Positions 23,072-32,124 of a DNA stretch of 64,000 bases are shown here, in pieces. Both the position numbers and the translations under genes were made by a program. Within the stretch, counting starts at the first letter, position 1. Each line of letters begins with the position of its first letter. The stretch comes from Cryptomeria japonica (lineage: Eukaryota; Streptophyta; Pinopsida; Cupressales; Cupressaceae), in NCBI RefSeq assembly GCF_030272615.1, contig NC_081406.1, positions 248,365,218 through 248,429,217 of the forward strand. Direction: 5' to 3'. The notes beneath the pieces were generated by a model, which did not search any database, was not told the DNA's origin, and saw only the letters and a list, made by a program, of their open reading frames with translations.

Positions 23072-23925
23072 TGTAGTTTTGAAAATTGGATACCCCTTTG
23101 TAATTTGACCTACATCTTTTGTGATCACTTTGGTGTCCATTCCCCTAGAACCTAATTAGGCTCACTTGAGCCCTTGCATCAGCCTTTTCCCTCTCAGGAT
23201 GTTCAACACACCTTTCAACAACTATCATTAAGCTTATGTGTCTTGTTAGCCCCATGTCTCCCTTGTCTCTTTTCGTTTATGAGCATGATTTGTCTAGAAA
23301 ATAGCACGTCGTGCAAACGTTCGTGTGCCATGCATTAGTCCTGCAATATTTTCATGTTTGAATATTGGTTTTGAGCTCACCTTTCAACTTGTCACCTACC
23401 TTGGTTGGTGGAAATGGCTTGGAATCTTCTAAATGGCTCCCTAGCCCTCTTTTCCCTCCTCTTCTCTCATTTTAAATCTATCTTTTCTCTCCATTCAAGC
23501 TCTCTAGATTCTGAACACAATCTTTGTTATTCTTTGGGCTCTCATAGCCTTCTTCATCTCTCTCTTGCTTGCTACAACAGTCTCTATTTTTCTACAACAC
23601 TTTCAATCTCTCACAATAATCTCTTGCAACTCTCTTGGCTTTCTCAAGCCTCCTTGGTAATATCTATCTATTTATCGTATCTTTGAACATCTTGGGATTT
23701 ATCACATCCCTCTTCTATCATTTATCATTTATCATATACCTTATCTTGCATTTATATTTTATTCTATCAATCTATCTAGCTATTTGTGGAGGTGGAAACA
23801 CCAAAACAAGGATTTGACTAAGGCAAGTCCCCAAGAAGTCCCAAACATTTTTACTTTCTAGGGCAAGTGCAAGGTAATGAGTCACAAATTCGCGGAAGTC
23901 TGCGCATTGGAAAATGCGCTCTTAT

Positions 23926-24219
23926 AAACGGGGGCCCGTTTTCAAAAAACGGGGGCCCGTTTGTGCTTCGGGCTCCCGAGCCGAAAGGTAACGGGGGCCC
24001 GTTTTGTTTAAAAACGGGCCCCCGTTTTGTTATAAAACGGGGGCCCGCTTTTAAACAAAACGGGGGCCCATTTTTTAGAAACGGGGGCCCGTTTTAAAAA
24101 ACGGGGGCCCGTTTCTAAAAACGGGCCCCCGTTTTGTTTAAAAGCGGGCCCCCGTTTCTAAATGGCATTTTTCCTTTTTTTCCACAATCCGCCCTTGTTT
24201 GAAAACGGGGGCCCGTTTT
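23926..24219. repeat. Array of eleven ACGGGGGCCCGT-type palindromes
   Basis: Copies of AAAACGGGGGCCCGTTTT, in either orientation (GGGGGCCC or GGGCCCCC), lie near 23926, 23945, 23989, 24010, 24034, 24057, 24078, 24095, 24117, 24140 and 24202, spaced mostly 18-24 bp. A different palindrome, TTCGGGCTCCCGAGCCGAA, sits at ~23967-23985. The frames read across the array (23867-24097 plus strand, 24115-24336 minus strand) are repeat artefacts. Confidence 0.92.
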
Positions 24220-25055
24220 GTGGAAGTTGATTCCACAACCCGCCACTTGGCTCGGGATTAGGCCCGGGATAGGCCTGGGATGGCCACACCTGAGACATGG
24301 ACCTGCAAATTCAAATCTCCATGAATGAAAGCACAAATATGAACTTCAAAAATAGTTTACGCGCCTCTAATTAGAGAATTTTTATACGAAATTAAAACCC
24401 ATTTCAGATTATACTGTCTAGATTCTAAATATGTAAATTTATTTAAAAATTGATTATTTTAACTATTTTTCATTTAATTTATACTAAATCGGGTCCATAA
24501 ATTTGAAATATTAACTAATTTTGTTAATTTAATAACTTTTTTATTTTAAAGAATTTTGGAAAAAAAATTATATGTCATCAATCTACACAAAAATCTTTTG
24601 TATTTGAAAAAAAAAAAAATCAAAAAATGTTAAGTTTACATCAAATTATGTGGGTCGTACACGTCAAATTTTTAAAAAGATAATTACGGCCATTAAAAAA
24701 TTAATTAAAAAAAAAATATTAGAAAAAAAAATACAAAAAAATATGCTCATCAATCTTCAGTGTGTTACAAACCATTTTCCAAAACGGTTTGAGAAAATAA
24801 TTTTAATTGTGTCAAAAAGTGTGGGTCGTACACATGCATGGTATGGTCCTGAAACAGGCATTTTTAAAACATAGTTTTCAGAACTCCATTTAAAAAGTTA
24901 TTTTTTATTATGTGGGTATTAAAATAAATTATATATTTGGAAACTACACTCAGAGGGCTATCTTTTATATTACTGACTTTTTCCAAGATTCAATCTCTAA
25001 GTGTTTCAAAATTTAAGCTCAAATGAGACAAAATCTGAAAATCAGGGAAAACACT

Positions 25056-25079
25056 TCCACTTTTTGGCCAAAAAGTGGA
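25056..25079. repeat. Perfect 24-bp palindrome near the right TIR
   Basis: TCCACTTTTTGG at 25056-25067 is followed without a gap by its exact reverse complement at 25068-25079. It lies 21 bases inside the right end. Confidence 0.92.
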
Positions 25080-25543
25080 CTCATCTTCTTGCACTGACCC
25101 TCTAGCTTGTGTGCAGGTTGCATTAGAGAAGATTCATTTGGCTAGAGGCTTCATAGCATGGAACTATTGTTTTTTAATTTCCTTTCCTTTTCTCATTCCA
25201 TTTTATCTTGGTTATTTCATATATCACATTTGCTAGCTGCTTAGCTTCATTATTTTTTTCCAATTTTATTGCATTATAATCACACTTGGGACTTTCTGTA
25301 CAAACTCTGTACCTTGTTCGTACAAGACAACAGTGCACTACGCTGTTGTCCCAGACTTGCACACTCATCCTTTGGACATAAGCTTGAAAGAGTCATCTAA
25401 GAGTATCGAATTGTAGTTAACTGTTGAACTCTGTTTCTTTTATCCCCTGGCTCACCTTAGCACCAGTTTGAGTGAGGTAGCAATGGATCAATTTGTCCTC
25501 TGATATTCATCATATTGGAGGTGACAAGTCCCCACCTCTACAT

Positions 25544-25562
25544 TTTGGTGAACCCAACATGA
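25544..25562 (+). promoter_or_regulatory. Candidate PBS of the Tat-like element
   Basis: TTTGGTGAACCCAACATGAA starts right after the LTR end CTCTACA. Its form resembles the TGGTGAACCCGACGTG sites of plant Ty3 elements. I cannot name the primer tRNA with confidence. Confidence 0.5.
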
Positions 25563-25616
25563 ACACTTCTTCTGCAATATTTTTAGAACATTATTTATCA
25601 TTCATTTCCTCATGCA

Positions 25617-27833
25617 ATGACCCCTTTAAAAAAAAATAGGAAAATTCTAAATCTTTCCCCTTTCTTCCAAAAAATAAAATTGGAGCACTGCCCCAAACCC
25701 CATTTTAATGGTTTGTCGGCCTTCGGTCGAAAAATTTATGCATTCTTTCTTTATTTTAAGTTTATTAATTTCAAAATTCATATGTTATCTTATTTTATTA
25801 ACTTATTTTATAGCTTTATTGAAAGTGTTAATGATGTTTCTTTTCATGATTGTGATGGTGACTTAGCTCTGCCTATGTCACTTTATGCCTTTGATCCCTT
25901 TCGTAATATATCTTTTGTTTTAGAGGATATTTTGTTACAAGAGGATGAAATCGTTGACACCTTTCTTAACGTTACTCTATCATCTTTTCATTCTAGTGTC
26001 CTCTTTTCTAGAGATGATGTATTAGTGAATGATGAGTCTCGACTCATATATGAACTTCCAAAGGTCGATGTTGAGAGAATTCCTTCATATAAATCTTCTA
26101 CATATCATAATGAGTCTGTGAATGTTATTTATGTCTCTGCGACTCCTAAAAGGCCTAAGAGACTAATCATTCATGTGACTACAGCTAGTCCTTTTCCAAA
26201 AAAGGTAAAATCTATTCATGGTGTCCCTTTTAAAATGACTCATCAAATCTTTTTACAAGATATGCATAGTCTAAGGCTCCTTATTATAGAATGGTAGCCC
26301 ATACTTATAACACTCGAAGAAATAAGAAATATATTGATCATCCACAACCTTCTCAACCAGATCTTCCTCAAGCACCTAAGCCTTCAGCTAAGCAATCTAG
26401 TGATTATGATCTTATTGAGAAACTTCATGTTACTCTCGCTTAGATCTCACTTTGGGATTTTCTTCAAACTAATCTAGTTTATCAAGGTATGCTACAGGAA
26501 GCTCTGCAAAAGATCTTATTTCCTTCTTCTTCTAGGCTGATAGATGTAAATGGATTAATGCATGATATTCGTGTAGACTTGCCAAATATTATGTTCTATC
26601 TCCATGAACTTCTTCCTTCAGAAGTGAGGAACTTGGTTGATCCATTAATGATAACTGTTCATGTTAATCGCATTGTAATTAAACAAACTCTTGTTGATAC
26701 AGGTTCTACACTTAATGTATGCAATGTGGATTTATTACTGATCTGAATTCCCTAGCAGCATCTTCTTTGTTTATTCATGGTTTCGATAACAGTGGAAAAA
26801 GTGCTTTGGGCATGGCTATCTTGCCTTTGAAGTTTGGGCCTATCACTATTTTGACTCTGGTATATGTAATGCCAGGTCATCTATCTTATAATCTCCTCTT
26901 GGGTAGACCATGGATTCATGCTTTAGGAGTTGTTTCTTGTACGCTTCATGGTTCAGTGAATTTTGTTGCAAATAATCAAGTGGTTACAAACAAGGCTGAC
27001 CCTGATATTGTGCACCTATGTCAAGTAGCAGCACTAGGTCAGATTTCAGTTACACCTTCGTTTCAAAATTATGTTCCAACATTTCCCTCCACAGTGAGGA
27101 CTTCTACCTCTGTTGTGTCCCCTAAAAAGGAAAGTCAGAAGGGGGAAGAAGTCCTCAAGAATGAATCACTTGAGAAACAAGATTTTCCTAAGCTAGATCC
27201 TCCTAATGTAGGTCTCCTAAAAGCACAAAGCTCTGAGTCTACTCCTAATAAGACATCTTCTATCGAACTATCTTTATCTCAAGTGAGTGCATATTTAGGT
27301 GATGATTGGGGTTCCCTAGATTTCACTTATTCTCATGTTGGTGAATACAAGGTTGACCCTATCCACCTTAAGCTGCCAAAAACATCTTTCACACCTGCTA
27401 CCAAAGATTATTCTTCTATATCATAGGATCATGTGAACACCAATGGCTACATCATTAAAGATGATCCTCTGCTTTGGAGTAGTTGCAATCATGTTATGGT
27501 CCAGGGTTCAATATTTCTTCCAAGTATGGATACAAAGGAAATGGTCTCGCGTGTTTGGGTCAAGGTGTTAAGGTGCCTTTGGAGACGAAATCATGTTCAT
27601 TTACGATGGGTTTAGGTTACAAGCCTAATCCATCTTCATCTCATCCTCCATCATCTATTATCTTTGTATCTCCTCCTTGTGAGCAGTCAAGACCTTCTCC
27701 ACAAGAGAAAGGGTTACTTCCTACCCCTCATCCTTTATCTAATAAAGATCTTATCTTATTGTGGCTTCTTAAAGCCTACTTGATTACTCTCCCTCCTCCT
27801 ACATATAAGAAGTTTCATACGGATAATAAATAA
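25617..27833 (+). pseudogene. Decayed gag/protease region of the Tat-like element
   Basis: Three frames in succession (25617-26297; ~26300-26746; 26719-27426) make up one original product. The middle part has ISLWDFLQT...YQGMLQEALQ, typical of the segment before Tat/Athila-type proteases. Next is the retropepsin active site LVDTGSTLNVC at about 26690, followed after a frameshift by the downstream signature YNLLLGRPWIHALGVV. In the third frame at 27483-27833, GYKGNGLACLGQGV and GLGYKP resemble a G-patch. RT, RNase H and integrase are missing. The element can no longer move by itself. Confidence 0.65.
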
Positions 27834-28379
27834 AAACATTCCATCAAGTGCTTGGCCATTCCACTAGTGAATCTAAGGCCTTGAAAGACAAGATCCAACA
27901 ACTTCATCAATAGGGTGTCATTAATTCTCTATATATTGATGCACCTTCTTATTTGCACAACAAGTGATATTGAGGCTTACCTCTATCCTGTTCTTTTACA
28001 CATTCAAATCTTATCCTATTTTTGTCTTCATGTGTTCTTATTCAGATCCAATAATTTGGCGCTATGATGATATGCCCCTCATAGTGATATGATATATCCT
28101 TTTGATACTACTATGGGTGTTGATGCCAAATTATCAGATCCCTCTGTCCTCTTGAATTGCATCTTTTAGTGTTGTGGATATCTATGTGCCACTTGCTCTT
28201 GGTGACATTCCATGAAAACATCTCGCTATGTTGACGTGCCACAACTACTCTTCTCCTTAGAATAACATGCCTTCCACGCATATCATTCTAAGGGGGGGCC
28301 ATCATAGTTGCATTTTATCTTTTAGCTCTTTCATTTGTTTCCTCTGCTACTTTCTTTTTCTTGATCGCCTTGGTGGGAG

Positions 28380-28560
28380 CCAAACCACTTTAGTTTTTTC
28401 TTTTCCAAGACCATCTAGGTGGGGGCCAAACCACTTGATCTTTTTCTTTTCCAAGATCATCTAGGTGGAGACCAAACCACTTGATCTTTTTCTTTTCCAA
28501 GATCACCTACATAGGGGCCAAACCATTATTGATTTATCTTTCTTGTTTTCCTTCGTAGGG
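28380..28560 (+). repeat. 46-bp minisatellite
   Basis: CCAAACCACTT starts or its equivalents lie at 28380, 28426, 28472 and 28518, exactly 46 bases apart, each followed by a TTTTTCTTTTCCAAGA block and CATCTAGGTGG. Confidence 0.88.
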
Positions 28561-28588
28561 GCCAATCTACTACTTACCAAATTCATTT

Positions 28589-28760
28589 GCCCTATCGCAT
28601 GGCAATCTAGCATGTTGCTACCCATGTTGGAAAATCTATCTTCATCTGCCCTATCGCATGGCTATCTAGCATATCGCTACCCATGATGGCAGAATCTATC
28701 TATCTAATTGCCCCATCATATGGATATCTAGCATAATACACTTTGTTATCCATACTGGCA
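28589..28760 (+). repeat. ~60-bp minisatellite
   Basis: GCCCTATCGCATGG at 28589 and 28648 and GCCCCATCATATGG at 28710 each start a unit that goes on through TATCTAGCAT and ACCCAT(G/A) to AATCTATC. Confidence 0.8.
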
Positions 28761-29624
28761 TATCTCATACCAACGGTGGCCGCTTATCTTGTATCTTTTC
28801 GTAACAAGGGGCTTTCCTCCAAAGCAAGGCTCATTTCTGTTACGTTATCTTATTTATCAGTTATCTTTATCTTATCATCTGACATGTTAGTCTGCATCTA
28901 ACATGTTTGTGATGTATCGAGTAACAATATCTATTTCAAATCTTAGCTTCATCTCGTTGGGGCCAACCTCATCCGATCAACAAAAATATACCTCCCTATT
29001 GCGACTATCTTCTTTATCTTAACTTTTGGTAGTAGACTTCCTTTAGAGCGAGGTTGGTCCTACCTACCTTTGATTATCTGGAATAATACCACTTGCTAGA
29101 TCTATCCTTTTTATCATCATCATATCATCATGACTGCTAGTGATGCATCAAGCTAGTGTCGGGGTCATGTATTATCTCTTCGACATTGATTGCTTCTCTG
29201 ACTTCTGGGTGCACTTCTCCTTGAAGTGATCAATCCTTGCTTTCTTCCCTTCATTTTAGAATTCCTCTATTTGTTGTTTCTTGTTATTTTGGGGATGGTG
29301 CATGGTACTGAGACAACCTTTTACATCGAGGTCTCTTTCACTTTTCTAACTCAAGATCGTAGTTTCTTTATTGTGTGTTTTTTTGTGTGTGTTATCTTTT
29401 TCTTTATCATGTTCTAACTGTGTTGTGGGGTTCTCTTATTCTCTAACATTGTTCTCTCATGCAAGTTTTTTCTATCTAATGCACCTGTTTTGTAGGTCTT
29501 CATCTTGGGGGCATGCTTCCTTAGCTTGGACATTTATCTGCTTCCTCTATAGTTTCTTTTTGTTATCATGATGTTATTTCTTGTTCAGTAGATTTCCTTT
29601 AGCGTGCATATTCTCGTTCATTCA

Positions 29625-29649
29625 TAAGCCCACTAAAGTGGGGGCTTAA
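29625..29649 (+). promoter_or_regulatory. Polypurine tract region of the Tat-like element
   Basis: AAAGTGGGGGCTTAA just before TGTAGTGATGAAAAC marks the start of the 3' LTR. Confidence 0.55.
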
Positions 29650-30819
29650 TGTAGTGATGAAAACTGGATACCCCTTTTTTAATTTGACCTACATCTTTTG
29701 TGACCACTTTGGTGTCCATTTCCCTAGCACTTGAGTAGGCTCACTTTAGCCCTTGCATCAGCCTTTTCCCTCTCAGGATGCTCAATACACCTTTTAGCAG
29801 TTATCCTTCAGTTTTTGTGTCTTGTTAGTCGTGTCTCCCTTGTCTCTTATTGTTTCTGAGCGTGATTTGTCTAGAAACTAGAGCGTCGTGAATTAGTCCC
29901 ACGACATCTTAATGTTAGAATGTTGGTTATGAGCTCAACTTTCCACTTGTCACCTACCTTGGTTGATGGAAATGGCTCGCCAACCCTCTTTTCCCTCCTC
30001 TTCTCTCATTTTAAATCTATCTTTTCTCTCCATTCAAGCTCTCTAGATTCTGAACACAATCTCTATTATTCTTTGGGCTCTCACAGCTTTCTTCATCTCT
30101 CTCTTGCTTGCTACAACATTTTCAAGCTCTCACAATAATCTCTTGCAACTTTCTTGGCTTTCTCAAGCCTCCTTGGTAATATCTATCTATTTATCCTATC
30201 TTTGAGCATCTTGGGATTTATCACATCCCTCTTCTATTATTTATCATTTATCATTTATCATTTACCTTACCTTGCATTTATCTTTTATTTTATCAATCTA
30301 TCTAGTCATCTGTGAAGGTGGAAACACCAAAACAAAGATTTGACTGAGGCAAGTCCCCAAGTAGCCCCAAACATTTTTCCTTATTAGCTTGTGTGTAGGT
30401 TGCATTAGAGAAGATTCATTTGGCTAGAGGCTTCATAGTGTGGACCTATTGTTTGTCTATTCTCTTCCCTTTTCTCCTTCCATTTTATCTTGGTTATTTC
30501 GTATATCACATGTACTAGCTTAGCTTCATTATTTTCCGTGTTTTATTGCATTATAATCGCACTTGGAACTTTCTGTACAAACTTTGTACCTCGTCCGTAC
30601 AAGACGACAATGCGCTGCACTGATGTCCCAGTCCTACGCGCTCGTCCTTTTTACAAAAGCTTGACAAAGTCGTCTGAGAGCTTCGAATTGCGGTTAACTG
30701 TTTAACTTTGTTACTTGTATCCTCTGGCTCACCTTAGCGCCAGTTCGAGTGAAGTAGCAGCGGATTGATTTGTCCTTTGAGATTCATCATCTTGGAGGTG
30801 GCAAATCCTCACCTCTACA
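29650..30819 (+). repeat. 3' LTR of the Tat-like element
   Basis: It is 1170 bp and aligns with 23072-25542 apart from the TIR insertion. It ends CACCTCTACA. Confidence 0.85.
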
Positions 30820-31038
30820 ATTTCCACCGTACATCCTATGATCATGCGGTAGCTCTTTTTGTATAAATCATGCATTGAACAGATTGTAAACAACATAATG
30901 AATTAATACAATGGATGATGAATTCTTTCTCGTTGTTTTGATTATTCTTAGCTGCTTCTGTGCATTAAATCTGCAAGTTTTTTTTTTCCCTAATTAGATT
31001 TATGGTATACTGCGTAGCTACAGCTGCAAAATTTTACA
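30820..31038 (+). repeat. 3' LTR of the TRIM-like element, second part
   Basis: It resumes at ATTTCCACC and aligns with the 5' LTR through GTAGCTCTTTTTGTATAAATCATGCATTGA to the end AAAATTTTACA. Confidence 0.75.
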
Positions 31039-31667
31039 CATTTTTGTTTCCTGTGCTTTTGAATGATGAAGATTGGTGCAGTGGAGATCAGGTATAGCGA
31101 TGGATATCTAATGTTTTGATTCTATGGCAGGGAATTAGAGAATGTGCCACTCCATTTCTTGATGGGAAGCAAAAAAACTTCCTTATATTGGCATTAAGAA
31201 TTGCTAGAGTGAACGTATGTCAAGATTCGTGTGAAGGAAAGATATGGTGGCTGTGCAAAATGAGAGCATTGTTGGATCTTGTGCTATGTGAAGAATATGA
31301 TATAATTATTCTCAATGGAAAGATATAGTGGCTGTGCGAAATGAGAGCATTGTTGGATCTTGTGCCATGTAAAGAATATGTGATAATTGTTTTGAATGGC
31401 GATGTGCATTGGAAGTAGTAGCATGGAGTTTGTCGGATATTTGAAATCATAATATTTTTCACTTTGAATGTGATGGGTATTCCATTAAATTGCCGATTTG
31501 ATTAATGAATTCTTAGCAGCAGCCTAACATTTACTAGGTTCAATTTAACCTGACACATGCTCCTACAATTTGTCTGAGATTGTTACTACTCTTTAACGCT
31601 CATCATGGTGCAAATGAGTTGCATGGGACTGATCTGATTTATGAAAACCAGATTACAATACCTAGTG
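31039..31667. other. Flank between two elements, with an 81-bp tandem duplication
   Basis: GGAAAGATAT(G/A)GTGGCTGTGC at 31236 recurs at 31317 (period 81), continuing GAGAGCATTGTTGGATCTTGTG in both. A frame over the first copy (31116-31328) has no recognised family. Confidence 0.6.
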
Positions 31668-32110
31668 TGATACTTGCGGTATTGTAGATTTCAACAAAAA
31701 GAAATTGACAACAAGAAGATTGCAAACCAAAAACTGTCTCCATTCTATTCAAAATTGGAGTTTATACAAGTCGAATGTATCCCAAGGGTCACACAAATCC
31801 CTTGGAATTTGAAATGAAGAGTCATCATAATGTTTATTACAATTAAACTATTAAAACTATCAAAATTATCAAAAAAACTAAATATAAAATTTCAGTCCAC
31901 TTTGAGAAGGCATAACTTTCTCATCCTAGCTCCGAATTACAAACCGTTTGATGCGTTGGAAAGGTACTCAAATAATCTAGAACCAAATTTCGGAAACATC
32001 ACCATATTTGTCCAAAAATGCACCGAAGACCCTCAAAATTGCAATTTACTAAAACATATAAAATTTTGGAAAAATTAGATTTCAATATTTTCCCAATTTA
32101 ATCCTGATCA
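31668..32110 (-). repeat. 3' LTR of a chromovirus-type Ty3 element
   Basis: On the minus strand it begins TGATCAGGATT right after the purine tract and ends ...CGCAAGTATCA. TGAT and ATCA form its terminal inverted repeat. No second LTR is found upstream, so the element is 5'-truncated. Confidence 0.65.
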
Positions 32111-32124
32111 TTCCTCCCCCCTTA
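32111..32124 (-). promoter_or_regulatory. Polypurine tract
   Basis: The minus strand reads TTAAGGGGGGAGGAA, overlapping the pol stop codon and ending at the LTR start. Confidence 0.75.

Larger units (their letters stand above)
23861..25100. mobile_element. 1.24-kb TIR element with GGGGGCCC palindrome array
   Basis: The left end GGGCAAGTGCAAG...ATGAGTC and the reverse complement of the right end GGGTCAGTGCAAG...ATGAGTC are inverted repeats (about 17 of the first 22 positions equal when the preceding A is counted). TCTA flanks both ends (23857-23860 and 25101-25104). The 3' LTR of the host element provides an uninserted counterpart. There is no transposase. The plan recalls the large TIR element at 1881-8700: a TAGGG-like start, a palindromic subterminal cluster and a hairpin containing CCACTTTTxGGCC. 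Confidence 0.75.
23072..25542 (+). repeat. 5' LTR of the Tat-like element (contains a TIR insertion)
   Basis: It is 2471 bp here against 1170 bp for the 3' LTR; most of the difference is the insertion at 23861-25100. Matching blocks flank the insertion: AAGTCCCCAAG...CCCAAACATTTTT before it and TAGCTTGTGTG(C/T)AGGTTGCATTAG after it. Confidence 0.85.
27834..29624 (+). other. Spacer between protease remnant and 3' LTR, with two minisatellites
   Basis: No coding frame is convincing. Tandem repeats of 46 bp and about 60 bp occur at 28380-28560 and 28589-28760. Tat/Ogre elements are known to gather tandem repeats in their 3' untranslated regions, so this fits the assignment. Confidence 0.55.
23072..30819 (+). 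mobile_element. Tat-like Ty3 retrotransposon, RT/IN deleted
   Basis: Two LTRs begin TGTAGT-TGAAAA(T/C)TGGATACCCC and end CACCTCTACA. Flanks GTTTC (23067-23071) and ATTTC (30820-30824) agree at four of five bases. The interrupted host LTR can be checked against its intact partner, confirming the insertion point. The internal region keeps a decayed gag/protease frame. Beyond about 27.8 kb there is no RT, RNase H or integrase, only minisatellite-rich sequence up to the polypurine tract. The 5' LTR is enlarged by a 1.24-kb TIR element. Confidence 0.8.
21634..31038 (+). mobile_element. Short pol-less Copia-like LTR element (TRIM-like), split by a Tat-like element
   Basis: The 5' LTR (21634-21981, 348 bp), iMet PBS, a 927-bp internal region, a polypurine tract and the 3' LTR (22909-23071 plus 30820-31038) are all present. 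Without the inserted 7.75-kb element the whole is about 1.66 kb. No gag or pol frame of useful length is found inside, which fits a terminal-repeat retrotransposon in miniature. The flanks are AATTT (21629-21633) and CATTT (31039-31043), agreeing at four of five bases. Confidence 0.7.

Noticed and set aside
23867-24336. Gly-Pro-rich reading frames on both strands
   Set aside because: They are read-outs of the GGGGGCCC palindrome array; the Gly-Gly-Pro-Phe repeats come from the repeat itself.
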